Notes under the pieces: generated by a model
What the model saw: only the letters and a program-made list of their open reading frames with translations
What the model was told of the DNA's origin: nothing
The model's database searches: none
Shown here: one piece after another, positions 52,445-60,756 of the stretch
How positions within the stretch are numbered: position 1 is the stretch's first letter
How the letters are laid out: each line of letters starts with the position of its first letter
NCBI RefSeq assembly: GCF_016865365.1
Contig: NZ_AP024469.1
Span: forward strand, 2,076,501-2,140,500
Origin: Geobacter sp. SVR
Lineage (GTDB): Bacteria; Desulfobacterota; Desulfuromonadia; Geobacterales; Pseudopelobacteraceae
Direction of reading: 5' to 3'
DNA length: 64,000 bases
Translations under genes and position numbers: made by a program

Positions 52445-53575
52445 CTGCAAACGTCAAACATCATACTTGTGGACGATGACCCGGAAACCCATGCCGCATT
52501 GATCGGGGCGTTGGGACAATCCTTCGGGGGACTGCTGATCTATCCCCTCGGTGAACTGGCCTTGTCGGCTCTGGAACATTCCGTGCCGGACCTGATCCTG
52601 CTGGCCATGACGTTGCCTGACATGGACGGCATTGCGTTTTGCGGACGGCTCAGGCAGAGCCCCCGCTTCATGGATATACCCGTGATCTTTCTGGGCGCCC
52701 AGAATGATATGGAGGGCAAGGTCAGGGCGTTCGACGCCGGTGCCGTGGACTTTGTCAACAAACCGTTCCACGTTCCCGAGCTGCGGGCGCGGGTGGCTTT
52801 GCATCTCAGATTGAGCATTCTTCAGGACCGCCTGGAATCCCAGCGGCTGGTGGAGCGGAAGATCAGGGAGCTGTCGGAGGCCCAGCAGGCAACGATCTTT
52901 GCCTTGGCCAAGCTGGCCGAGCAGCGGGATGGCGACACGGGTGAGCATCTCGAGCGGGTGCGGGAATACTGCCGGCTACTGGCGGAACAGCTCGGCTCGG
53001 ATTCACCCTATGCCTCCTCAATAAGCGGGGAGTTCATCGAATGTATCCAGTATGCTTCCCCTTTGCATGATATCGGCAAGGTGGCCATACCGGACAGCAT
53101 CCTGCTGAAGCCTCACCGGCTGACCCCCGCCGAGTTGTCGGTCATGGAAACGCATTCGGTTCTTGGGGCGGAAAACCTGCAACTGGTTTTCAACCATTAT
53201 TCCGGCAACGCCTTTATCGGCATGGGTATCGAGATCGCCCTGTATCACCACGAATGGTGGAACGGCACCGGTTACCCCGACGGACTGATCGGCAGGAACA
53301 TTCCCCTGTCGGCGCGCATCATGGCCTTGGCCGACTATTACGATGCTCTCCGGTCGGATCGCTGCTACCGCAGGGGCTTTAGCCACCAGCACGTCAAGTC
53401 GATGATCCTGAACGAAACAGGCACGCATTTCGATCCGGTCATTGTCAAGGCGTTCCTGGATACCGAGGAACAGTTCAGGCGTCACGTCTATCCGGTGGAT
53501 GCGAACCCACCCATACCGGACGCCTGCGATTGCACCGTTCCGGAGGAACAACGGCGAGGGTCGTGCCCATCCTGA
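52445..53575 (+). CDS. HD-GYP cyclic-di-GMP phosphodiesterase with degenerate receiver domain
   Basis: A 376-residue protein: receiver domain (1-120) then HD-GYP domain (145-350). The HD-GYP metal and substrate motifs are intact (GEHLERV, HDIGK with H208/D209, HHEWWNGTGYP), so c-di-GMP hydrolysis is likely. In the receiver the acidic triplet D10-D12 and K106 remain, but the phosphoacceptor is A54 (LILLAMTLPDMDG), so phosphorylation is not expected. I start at CTG 52445 because GGAG lies six bases upstream and the first beta strand (NIILVDDD) needs these residues; the first conventional start, GTG 52469, would delete it. Confidence 0.85.
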   Translation: MQTSNIILVDDDPETHAALIGALGQSFGGLLIYPLGELALSALEHSVPDLILLAMTLPDMDGIAFCGRLRQSPRFMDIPVIFLGAQNDMEGKVRAFDAGAVDFVNKPFHVPELRARVALHLRLSILQDRLESQRLVERKIRELSEAQQATIFALAKLAEQRDGDTGEHLERVREYCRLLAEQLGSDSPYASSISGEFIECIQYASPLHDIGKVAIPDSILLKPHRLTPAELSVMETHSVLGAENLQLVFNHYSGNAFIGMGIEIALYHHEWWNGTGYPDGLIGRNIPLSARIMALADYYDALRSDRCYRRGFSHQHVKSMILNETGTHFDPVIVKAFLDTEEQFRRHVYPVDANPPIPDACDCTVPEEQRRGSCPS

Positions 53576-53669
53576 AATCCATTGCTACATCCCAGCACCG
53601 ATCCCCTTTTCCCTGGCTGTAATGCCTGTCAGGGCGCATTCCGCGCTGCGCCCCCTATCATGATTCCGG

Positions 53670-53698
53670 TTGACGTCCTGGAAACCGGCACCTAGAAT
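53670..53698 (+). promoter_or_regulatory. Sigma-70 promoter immediately before xseA
   Basis: -35 TTGACG (53670-53675), a 17-base spacer and -10 TAGAAT (53693-53698). The start site would fall about 53705, at most a few bases from the xseA ATG at 53708. Confidence 0.6.
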
Positions 53699-53707
53699 AC
53701 CGCCATC

Positions 53708-55057
53708 ATGGAGATTTTTCCCGAAAAAACCATCCTCACGGTCAGTCGTCTGACAGCGCTTCTGCGCGGCGTGCTGGAGGAAAATTTCGAGCACGTCTGG
53801 GTGCAGGGGGAGGTTTCCAACCTGTCGATTCCCTCTTCGGGACACCTCTACTTTTCCCTCAGGGATGCCGGCGCGCAACTGCGCTGTGTGATGTTCAAGG
53901 GGAGCGCCAGAAACCTGCGCTTCCGCCCCACCAACGGCATGGCGCTGATCGTCCGTGGCCGCATCTCGGTATTCGATCAGCGCGGCGATTATCAACTGAT
54001 CTGCGAATATATCGAGCCGGCCGGCATCGGAGCCCTGCAGGCCGCTTTCGTGCAGCTCAAGGAGCGCCTGGCTGGCGAGGGGCTGTTCGATCAGGGGCGC
54101 AAGTGTCCGATGCCGCTCTTCCCGCGGCGGGTGGGGGTGATCACCTCCGCCACCGGCGCTGCCATTCACGATATCCTCAATGTCCTCAAGCGCCGCTTTG
54201 CCTCCCTGGAGGTGCTGCTGTACCCGGTGCGGGTCCAGGGAGAGGGTGCCTCGCGGGAGATAGCCGCGGCCATCGACGACATGAACCGCCTCAAGCTGGC
54301 GGATGTGCTGATCGTAGGGCGCGGGGGAGGATCGCTGGAAGACCTGTGGGCCTTCAACGAAGAGATCGTGGCCCGAGCGGTGTTCCGCTCCCGGCTGCCG
54401 GTCATCTCCGCGGTCGGGCATGAGACCGACTGGACCATCTGTGATTTCGTGGCGGATCTGCGGGCGCCCACGCCCTCGGCTGCCGCCGAGATGGTTATCG
54501 CCAGTGCGGACGAACTGCGGGGGCAGGTGACGGCCCTGGGCTACCGCCTGCGCCTGGCCATGGAGTCGCGCATCAGCGGGCTGGAGTCGCGGGTCGAGGC
54601 CCTCAGGCGCTCGCTGCACGATCCCACCACCATGCTGGGGCACTTGTCCCAGCGGGTGGACGACCTGGCCGAGCGGCTGGGGCTGGCGCTGGACAACAAC
54701 GTGACCCGCCGCCGCGAGCGCTTCGACCGCCTGGAGGCCAAGCTGCTGCACCACACCCCGGTCCGCCAGGTGGATAGCATGCGTCAGCGGCTCAACCTGC
54801 TGTCGGCCCGGACCGAACGCCTGACCATGCATCGCATCCAGGAGCTTCGCCATGCGTTCGTCGCTTTGGCGTCGCGGCTGGAGGTCCTGTCCCCCTTGAA
54901 CACGCTTTCGCGGGGGTACGCAATCGCCATACGCCTTGCCGACGGGAAAGTGGTTAGCGATGCGGCCGGCCTGACCGAGGGGGAACGGCTGCGGCTGAGT
55001 TTCCGGTCGGGCCGGGCAACCTGCCGCGTCGAGGAGTTGGAAGACCGTAACGCTTGA
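53708..55057 (+). CDS. xseA: Exodeoxyribonuclease VII large subunit
   Basis: A 449-residue large subunit of ExoVII, a single-strand-specific exonuclease. The N-terminal OB fold (VWVQGEVSNLSIPSSGHLYFSLRD) is followed by the catalytic domain (RVGVITSATGAAIHDILNVL, LIVGRGGGSLEDLWAFNEE, SAVGHETDWTICDFVADLRAPTPSAAAE: the GHExD motif is intact) and a long coiled-coil region that binds XseB. There is no Shine-Dalgarno before the ATG and a promoter lies almost on top of it, so the mRNA may be leaderless. First gene of xseA-xseB-ispA-dxs. Confidence 0.97.
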   Translation: MEIFPEKTILTVSRLTALLRGVLEENFEHVWVQGEVSNLSIPSSGHLYFSLRDAGAQLRCVMFKGSARNLRFRPTNGMALIVRGRISVFDQRGDYQLICEYIEPAGIGALQAAFVQLKERLAGEGLFDQGRKCPMPLFPRRVGVITSATGAAIHDILNVLKRRFASLEVLLYPVRVQGEGASREIAAAIDDMNRLKLADVLIVGRGGGSLEDLWAFNEEIVARAVFRSRLPVISAVGHETDWTICDFVADLRAPTPSAAAEMVIASADELRGQVTALGYRLRLAMESRISGLESRVEALRRSLHDPTTMLGHLSQRVDDLAERLGLALDNNVTRRRERFDRLEAKLLHHTPVRQVDSMRQRLNLLSARTERLTMHRIQELRHAFVALASRLEVLSPLNTLSRGYAIAIRLADGKVVSDAAGLTEGERLRLSFRSGRATCRVEELEDRNA

Positions 55058-55106
55058 CGCTCGAAGGCAATTCTGGAATAATACTCCACTTTTTGAGGTG
55101 CCTGAA

Positions 55107-55337
55107 ATGGCTGTCGATAAATTTGAAACATCGCTGAAAAAACTGGAAGAGGTCGTACGCCGGCTGGAAAGCGGCTCGCTCTCCCTGGACGAATCGCTCA
55201 AGGCTTTCGAGGAGGGGGTCAAGTACGCCGCCTTCTGCTCCAGGAAGCTGGACGAAACCGAGCGCCGGGTCGAGGTGCTGCTGAAACAGAAGGATGGCAC
55301 GTTCGAGCGGGAACCGTTCGAAGCGGAAGATAAATAG
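55107..55337 (+). CDS. xseB: Exodeoxyribonuclease VII small subunit
   Basis: A 76-residue helical protein with the XseB hallmark FETSLKKLEEVVRRLESGSLSL, then LEESL-type LDESLKAFEEG. Several copies coat the XseA coiled coil. ATG 55107 has GAGG at the proper distance; the GTG at 55098 is part of that ribosome-binding site. 49 bp after xseA. Confidence 0.96.
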   Translation: MAVDKFETSLKKLEEVVRRLESGSLSLDESLKAFEEGVKYAAFCSRKLDETERRVEVLLKQKDGTFEREPFEAEDK

Positions 55338-55366
55338 AAACAATTGCATGAGTTTGTTGAGTCGGT

Positions 55367-55397
55367 GAGTTATCTGAGTTTTTAACTCGGATAACTC
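55367..55397. repeat. Intergenic hairpin between xseB and ispA
   Basis: GAGTTATCTGAGTT (55367-55380) pairs with AACTCGGATAACTC (55384-55397): 14 pairs including one G-T, a 3-base loop and no following T-run. Confidence 0.65.
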
Positions 55398-55447
55398 CAG
55401 ATTCGGTAACTCATAAAACCTACAAATAACCAAACAAGGACATAGCC

Positions 55448-56341
55448 ATGGATCTCAAAGCATACCTGAAAGAGCAGTGCGTCCGCGTTGACGCTGCGCT
55501 GGATAACTATCTCCCCAAAGAGAGCGAACTGCCCCACAGCCTGCACAAGTCGATGCGCTATTCGGTCTTTGCCGGCGGCAAGCGGGTGCGTCCCATACTG
55601 ATGCTGGCCGCCTGCCAGGCAGTCGGGGGGAATACCGATCTCGCCATTCCGGCTGCCTGCGCCATGGAGATGATCCACACCTACTCGCTGATCCACGATG
55701 ATCTGCCCGCCATGGACGACGACGATTTCCGCCGCGGCAATCCCACCAACCATAAAGTATTCGGCGAGGCCATCGCCATTCTGGCCGGCGATGCGCTGCT
55801 GACCGAAGCCTTCAAACTGATCAGCGATCCCCGCTTTGCCCGGGAATGCGAACCGGCTGCCCGGCTGGCAGTCATTCACGAAATCGCTGTCTGCGCCGGT
55901 TCCTACGGCATGGTCGGCGGACAGGTGATCGACATGGAGAGCGAGGGCAAGGCCGACATCGATCTGGCCACGGTGCAGTACATCCACACCCATAAGACCG
56001 GCGCCCTGATCAAGGCTTCCGTGGTGGCCGGCGCCCTGCTGGGGGGCGCGGACCACCAGAAACTGGCCGCCATTACGCGCTACGGAGAGGCGGCCGGTCT
56101 GGCCTTTCAGATCGCCGACGACATCCTCGACATCGAAGGCACTACCGAGGAGATCGGCAAGGATGCCGGTTCGGACCAGGCCCGCGGCAAGGCCACCTAT
56201 CCGGCGGTGATGGGACTGGCTGATGCCAAGGCGGAGGCGCAGGCCATGATGGACGAGGCTTTGGGGGCTCTGGAGATTTTCAGCGTCGAGGCGGACCCGT
56301 TGCGGGAGATTGCGAAATACATCGTCCAGCGGAAGAGCTGA
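55448..56341 (+). CDS. ispA: Polyprenyl (farnesyl/geranylgeranyl) diphosphate synthase
   Basis: A 297-residue trans-prenyltransferase that condenses IPP with allylic diphosphates. The first Asp-rich motif is DDLPAMDDDDFRRG (D84-D90), the second DDILD (about 222-226), and GGKRVRP binds diphosphate. Family-typical length. It lies between xseB and dxs, the usual order in many proteobacteria. It provides FPP/GGPP for quinones, undecaprenyl phosphate and possibly hopanoids. Confidence 0.96.
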   Translation: MDLKAYLKEQCVRVDAALDNYLPKESELPHSLHKSMRYSVFAGGKRVRPILMLAACQAVGGNTDLAIPAACAMEMIHTYSLIHDDLPAMDDDDFRRGNPTNHKVFGEAIAILAGDALLTEAFKLISDPRFARECEPAARLAVIHEIAVCAGSYGMVGGQVIDMESEGKADIDLATVQYIHTHKTGALIKASVVAGALLGGADHQKLAAITRYGEAAGLAFQIADDILDIEGTTEEIGKDAGSDQARGKATYPAVMGLADAKAEAQAMMDEALGALEIFSVEADPLREIAKYIVQRKS

Positions 56342-56357
56342 AAACAGAAAGCTTTCA

Positions 56358-56480
56358 CCACGGAGGCCACAGAGCAGGAACGGGATAAAGCAAAAAACGA
56401 TGTGGAAAAACAATGAGGGATTTACTCTGTCTTCTCTCTTCTTGATGTTTCCCTTGGGTTTTCCTCCGTGTCCTCTGTGG
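56358..56480. repeat. Intergenic inverted repeat (CCACGGAGG / CCTCCGTG type)
   Basis: CCACGGAGGCCACAGAG at the left faces CCTCCGTGTCCTCTGTGG at the right (about 13 of 18 positions pair in register). It is the same word family as 23358-23451 and occupies most of the ispA-dxs gap. Confidence 0.55.
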
Positions 56481-56512
56481 TAGATGTTTTTTCGAGATAA
56501 GGATTTTTCACT

Positions 56513-58390
56513 ATGTCGATTCTTGAAACCATAAACTCCCCTGATGACCTGAAACGCCTGCCTGCCTCCCGACTTCCGGCCCTGGCTGCGGAGCTGCGTC
56601 AGCTCATCATCGAAACCTGCGCCAAAAACGGCGGCCATCTCGCCCCCTGCCTGGGGGTAGTGGAACTGACCATCGCTTTGCACCGCATTTTTGCCTCTCC
56701 TGCCGACAAGCTCATCTGGGACGTGGGGCACCAGGCTTATGCCCACAAGATCATGACCGGCCGCCGCGAACGCTTCGGCACTCTGCGCCTCAAGGACGGC
56801 ATCAGCGGCTTCCCCAAGCGCTGCGAATCCTTTCACGACATCTTCGACGTGGGGCATTCTTCCACCTCCATCTCGGCTGCCACCGGTTTTGCGGTTGCCC
56901 GCGACCTGGACGGCCGCCGCAACAAGGTGGTGGCAGTGATCGGCGACGGTTCCATGACCGGCGGCATCGCCTATGAGGCCATGAACCATGCCGGCCACCT
57001 CAACAGGGATCTGGTGGTCATCCTGAACGACAACGAGATGTCCATCGCGGAAAACGTAGGGGCCCTGTCCAACTTTCTCAACCGCACCGCCTCCAGCGAA
57101 TTCGTGCACCGGCTCAAGAAGAACATGGAGTCCTTCCTGGGACGGCTGGACGGCGTCGGCAACGATATGCTGCAGATCGCCCGCAAAATGGAGGAGTCTT
57201 TCAAGGGTTTCTTCACGCCGGGCATGCTCTTCCAGGCCTTTGGCTTCGAATACATCGGCCCCATCGACGGGCACGACCTGCCAATGCTGCTGGAGACCCT
57301 GGAAAAGGTCCGGAAATTCGACGATGCGGTGCTGATTCACGTCCTGACCAAGAAGGGCAGGGGCTACAAGCCGGCCGAGGACAATCCCTCCCTGTTCCAC
57401 GGCGTCGGTCCCTTCGATATCGCCACCGGCAAGGTCCTCAAGGGGAAAGGCGGGGCCACCTCCTATACCGCATTGTTCGGTTCCACCCTGTGCAAGCTGG
57501 CAGCCGAGGATGAGCGCATTGTAGCCATAACCGCGGCCATGCCGGACGGCACCGGCTTGACCGGCTTTGCCAAGGAGTTTCCTGAGCGCTTCTTCGATGT
57601 CGGCATTGCCGAACAGCATGGCGTCACCTTTGCGGCCGGCCTGGCAGCCGAGGGGCTGCGCCCGTTCTTCGCGGTCTACTCATCCTTTCTGCAGCGCGCC
57701 TACGACCAGGTGTTCCACGACGTCTGCCTGCAGGACCTGCCGGTCACCTTCGCCCTGGACCGGGCAGGGGTGGTGGGCAACGACGGTCCCACCCACCACG
57801 GCGCCTTTGATCTCTCCTATCTGCGGCACCTGCCCAACATGACCGTCATGGCCCCCAAAGACGAAAACGAGTTGCAGCACATGCTGGCAACCGCCGTCGA
57901 ACTGGGCCGGCCGGCGGCGGTGCGCTACCCCCGCGGCAACGGATATGGCGTGGCCTTGGACCAGACCTTCAAGCCGCTTCCGGTAGGCCGCGCCGAAATC
58001 CTGCGGGAAGGGAACGACTGCGCTGTCCTGGCCTTGGGCACCATGGTCTATCCGGCCCTCGAAGCAGCCGGAATCCTGGAACAGGCAGGGCTCTCCCTGA
58101 CGGTTGTCAATGCCCGCTTCGTCAAGCCCCTGGATGAGGCTCTGATCCTGGAGCTGGCAAGGAAATCCAGCTGCCTGGTAACCATCGAGGAAAATGCACT
58201 GCAGGGGGGCTTCGGTACGGCCGTGCTGGAACTCTTGGAAGAGCACGATCTGTCCGGGGTACGGGTGCTGCGGCTCGGCTATCCTGACGAACCGATTCCC
58301 CAGGCGGAACAGCACGAACTGCGCGCCTCGCTGAGGCTGGACGCCAATGGCATCGCGAGCTCCATCCGGGCCTTTACCGGTCGACAGTGA
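56513..58390 (+). CDS. dxs: 1-deoxy-D-xylulose-5-phosphate synthase
   Basis: A 625-residue thiamine-diphosphate enzyme making DXP from pyruvate and glyceraldehyde 3-phosphate, the first step of the MEP isoprenoid pathway. The ThDP/Mg motif GDGSMTGG (about 144-151) with downstream NDNEMSI, GHDLPML, the catalytic Glu region [19 protein letters not shown], and the transketolase C-domain are all present. Start ATG 56513 with AAGGA upstream. The next annotated reading frame lies beyond a 128-bp gap. Confidence 0.97.
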   Translation: MSILETINSPDDLKRLPASRLPALAAELRQLIIETCAKNGGHLAPCLGVVELTIALHRIFASPADKLIWDVGHQAYAHKIMTGRRERFGTLRLKDGISGFPKRCESFHDIFDVGHSSTSISAATGFAVARDLDGRRNKVVAVIGDGSMTGGIAYEAMNHAGHLNRDLVVILNDNEMSIAENVGALSNFLNRTASSEFVHRLKKNMESFLGRLDGVGNDMLQIARKMEESFKGFFTPGMLFQAFGFEYIGPIDGHDLPMLLETLEKVRKFDDAVLIHVLTKKGRGYKPAEDNPSLFHGVGPFDIATGKVLKGKGGATSYTALFGSTLCKLAAEDERIVAITAAMPDGTGLTGFAKEFPERFFDVGIAEQHGVTFAAGLAAEGLRPFFAVYSSFLQRAYDQVFHDVCLQDLPVTFALDRAGVVGNDGPTHHGAFDLSYLRHLPNMTVMAPKDENELQHMLATAVELGRPAAVRYPRGNGYGVALDQTFKPLPVGRAEILREGNDCAVLALGTMVYPALEAAGILEQAGLSLTVVNARFVKPLDEALILELARKSSCLVTIEENALQGGFGTAVLELLEEHDLSGVRVLRLGYPDEPIPQAEQHELRASLRLDANGIASSIRAFTGRQ

Positions 58391-58398
58391 CGGCACCT

Positions 58399-58458
58399 CC
58401 GGATCCGCGACACCTGTCTGCCCCCGGTCGGCTGAGAGGGACGTTGTCGCGGATTCGG
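58399..58458. other. Long hairpin between dxs and metallopeptidase gene
   Basis: CCGGATCCGCGACA (58399-58412) pairs with TGTCGCGGATTCGG (58445-58458), 13 of 14 positions, with a 32-base loop. There is no T-run. It may be an mRNA-processing or attenuating structure. Confidence 0.5.
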
Positions 58459-58518
58459 AAATCCGTAGTAGACTACTGTCAGACGTGCCGCTTGCCAACG
58501 ATCCCGTTCGAGGTGATC

Positions 58519-59799
58519 ATGTCGCGACAGTTCCTCTCTGAATTGACCATTCTTCTCAGTATCCTGCTCTGTCTTGCCACCCCTATATCCGCCGCCCAGC
58601 CCTCCTCTGACAGCGATCCGCTGGCCCAAAGCGGGCGAGGCCGCGAGCTGCTGCTGCGGGGTGAATACGAAAAGGGGCTGGAGCAGCTCGACCGCGCCTA
58701 TCGCCTTTTTCCGCTCAATCCCACCTTCAAGCGCACCCTGGCCGAAGGCTATGCCGCCTATGGGCAACACCTGCTCAAGCTCAAGCGCTATGAACAGGCC
58801 GATGAAACTTTCTCCAAAGCGGTTGAGCTGTATCCCGATGATCCCGCCTACGCCGGCCTGCGCGGCATCGGCAGCTACTACCTCAAGAAATACGACGTGG
58901 CTCGCTATGAGCTGGAGCGGAGCCGGCAGCAGCAACCCGGGTCGATCGACGTGTTGTTCTACCTGGGGATGGTACTGTATGAAACCGACAATCGTCCGCA
59001 GGCGGTCGAGCTGTGGGAACAGGGGCTTACGCTGTCGTCGGGACGCAAAGAGTTCAGGGAGATGCTGGAGAAGGCCCGCCGGGAAATGGCGGTGGAGAAC
59101 GGGATGGATCGCGGGCACAGCTCACGTTTCGACCTGACCTATGATCCCGGCGTCAATACCACCTTTGCCTTGGCGGTGTTGGATGTGCTAGAAGCAGCCG
59201 CCAGCCGCGTCGGTGCCGAGCTGGGGCATTTTCCGCAGGCGCGCGTTCCGGTAGCCATTTACAAACGTGACGATTACAAGGCGGTGACCGCTTCGCCGGA
59301 TTGGTCCGGGGGGGTGTACGACGGCACCATCAGGCTGCCTTTCGGCGCTTTCCAGGAGGTTACGCCGCAGATGCGCGGGGTGCTGTTCCATGAATACGCC
59401 CATGTGGTGGTGTTCGATCTGGCGCGCGGCACCTGTCCGCTCTGGCTGAACGAGGGCATAGCCGAGATGTTCGGCCGGGCGCAGTACAGCCCGGCAGCAA
59501 TGAAACCGGGGCAGGGGGCGGGGAGGGTTGTTCCTGCCGACTTCAGGAAGCTGGAGGGGAGCTTCAGCGGGCTGTCCACGGCCGAGGCCTCCCTAGCCTA
59601 CCAGCAAAGTTACTCGCTGGTGAACTACATCGTCACCACGTACGGTTGGCACCGCATCTCAGAGATGCTGACCGCCCTGGGTAACGGCGCAGGCATCGAC
59701 GAGGCAGTGAACGGGACCTTCAGGGATTATGGCCTGTCCTACGACGGGCTGGTGCGGGAATGGCAGGAGAGCATGGAGCGCAGCGTGGCGGGGAAATGA
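58519..59799 (+). CDS. Exported TPR protein with peptidase-MA-like metalloprotease domain
   Basis: A 426-residue periplasmic protein: signal peptide (SELTILLSILLCLATPISAA), three to four TPR units (about 35-185; YAAYGQHLLKLKRYEQADET and on), and a gluzincin domain with H291-E292-x2-H295 (FHEYAH) and the third ligand Glu about 17 residues on (WLNEGIAEMFG, E312). This HExxH...E arrangement fits the peptidase MA family. ATG 58519 follows GAGG by six bases; an in-frame start at 58387 would precede the signal peptide by 44 residues. The substrate is unknown. Confidence 0.87.
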   Translation: MSRQFLSELTILLSILLCLATPISAAQPSSDSDPLAQSGRGRELLLRGEYEKGLEQLDRAYRLFPLNPTFKRTLAEGYAAYGQHLLKLKRYEQADETFSKAVELYPDDPAYAGLRGIGSYYLKKYDVARYELERSRQQQPGSIDVLFYLGMVLYETDNRPQAVELWEQGLTLSSGRKEFREMLEKARREMAVENGMDRGHSSRFDLTYDPGVNTTFALAVLDVLEAAASRVGAELGHFPQARVPVAIYKRDDYKAVTASPDWSGGVYDGTIRLPFGAFQEVTPQMRGVLFHEYAHVVVFDLARGTCPLWLNEGIAEMFGRAQYSPAAMKPGQGAGRVVPADFRKLEGSFSGLSTAEASLAYQQSYSLVNYIVTTYGWHRISEMLTALGNGAGIDEAVNGTFRDYGLSYDGLVREWQESMERSVAGK

Positions 59800-59809
59800 T
59801 TATTGTGAA

Positions 59810-59844
59810 TTGTCAACTTCAGGAATATGAGCTATTTGTATAGC
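59810..59844 (+). promoter_or_regulatory. Possible promoter with embedded palindrome for mntA-hepT
   Basis: TTGTCA (59810-59815), a 17-base spacer, then TATTTG (59833-59838). The -10 sits inside GCTAT-TTGT-ATAGC (59831-59844). Such an overlap would suit autorepression by the toxin-antitoxin pair. The -10 is weak. Confidence 0.4.
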
Positions 59845-59869
59845 AAATCGAAGAAAGCACGGGAATTCA

Positions 59870-60244
59870 ATGCAATCACGTACGGCAAAGGAAATACCTG
59901 CGGAAGCATTGCAACAGTTTCGTCCTTTCAGGTCACTGTCTGAAAAAGAGGCGATTTCCTCGCGTCAGAAGGCGGCAAGGGAAATTGCCGCATCTTTGGC
60001 CAAAGAACTGAAGGAGCGATTCAAAGCATCGAGAGTGCAACTGTTTGGTTCGGTCATTGGTTCCGACTTCGGTGCATGGTCTGACATCGACCTCGCGGCT
60101 TGGGGAATACCGGCAGGCGATTATTTCAGGGCCGTGGCCTTTGCCAGCGGTTACAGCAGTATGTTCAAGATTGATCTGGTGGATGCCGAAGACTGCCAGC
60201 CCTCCTTGCTTCAGCATATAATCCGCCAGGGGGTGGAATTGTGA
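59870..60244 (+). CDS. mntA: MntA-like minimal nucleotidyltransferase (antitoxin)
   Basis: A 124-residue MNT-fold protein. The catalytic motif GS-x10-DxD is intact (G60, S61 in LFGSVIGSDF; D72, D74 in SDIDLA). In characterised systems such proteins AMPylate the partner HEPN toxin and so neutralise it. The stop overlaps the HepT start (GTGA), typical for this pair. Confidence 0.88.
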   Translation: MQSRTAKEIPAEALQQFRPFRSLSEKEAISSRQKAAREIAASLAKELKERFKASRVQLFGSVIGSDFGAWSDIDLAAWGIPAGDYFRAVAFASGYSSMFKIDLVDAEDCQPSLLQHIIRQGVEL

Positions 60245-60714
60245 ATCCGCAGGCTGCGATCTTCACTGCCAGAATTGATGCCGAACTGTCCGAGCTCAAG
60301 CTGGTGGTTGCGCGGACCAGGCAAGCTTGGGACAAGGCGCTCCATCAGGGTGATGATTTCTACCTGGACAGCGTTGCCCTGAACCTTCACGCGTTCTATT
60401 CAGGATTGGAACGGATTTTCGAAAAACTGGCGGCAGTCATTGACGGGACAGTGCCAAGTGGAGCTAACTGGCATCAGGAGCTGTTGACTCAGATGCAGAC
60501 CGAAATCCCATCTGTCAGACCTGCCGTGATCTCCGAACCGCTGAAGGAAGCACTTGAGGAATATCGGGGTTTTCGACATGTGGTACGCAATGTGTACTCC
60601 TATCAGCTCAAGCCGGAAAAGCTTAAATTGCTGGTGGAAAACCTGGAAAACACTTTCCGAATGGTTTTCGATGAGCTGGCGGCATTCGCGGCTTTTCTCA
60701 AAACTTCACGTTGA
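60241..60714 (+). CDS. hepT: HepT-like HEPN toxin (putative ribonuclease)
   Basis: A 157-residue all-helical HEPN protein. The conserved stretch FRHVVRNVYSY (residues 111-121) carries the polar Arg/His and Tyr positions where HEPN RNases have R-x4-6-H; the classic His after RN is replaced by Tyr, a variant common in this subfamily. With MntA it forms a toxin-antitoxin module. The start GTG 60241 overlaps mntA by four bases. Confidence 0.82.
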   Translation: MNPQAAIFTARIDAELSELKLVVARTRQAWDKALHQGDDFYLDSVALNLHAFYSGLERIFEKLAAVIDGTVPSGANWHQELLTQMQTEIPSVRPAVISEPLKEALEEYRGFRHVVRNVYSYQLKPEKLKLLVENLENTFRMVFDELAAFAAFLKTSR

Positions 60715-60716
60715 TA

Positions 60717-60745
60717 TCCCCTCACCCGGGCCCCCTCTGGGGAAG
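60717..60745. repeat. Short degenerate copy of the CCCTCACCCGG repeat
   Basis: Begins CCCCTCACCCGGGCCCCCTC, sharing its first words with 26580-26608 and 50640-50668. It lies between the convergent hepT and maturase genes. Confidence 0.4.
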
Positions 60746-60756
60746 GAAATGATCGG

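Noticed and set aside
53585-55300. 571-codon open frame on the minus strand
   Set aside because: Antisense to xseA and xseB; Gln/His-rich shadow.
55382-57619. 745-codon open frame on the minus strand
   Set aside because: Antisense to ispA and dxs, which are unmistakable; no domain in the minus-strand product.
58425-58445. CTGAGAGGGA, resembling part of a TPP riboswitch, after the ThDP enzyme gene dxs
   Set aside because: The rest of the thi-box (the second conserved block with TGATCTGGATAATGCCAGCG-like sequence) is absent, and it lies after dxs rather than before it.
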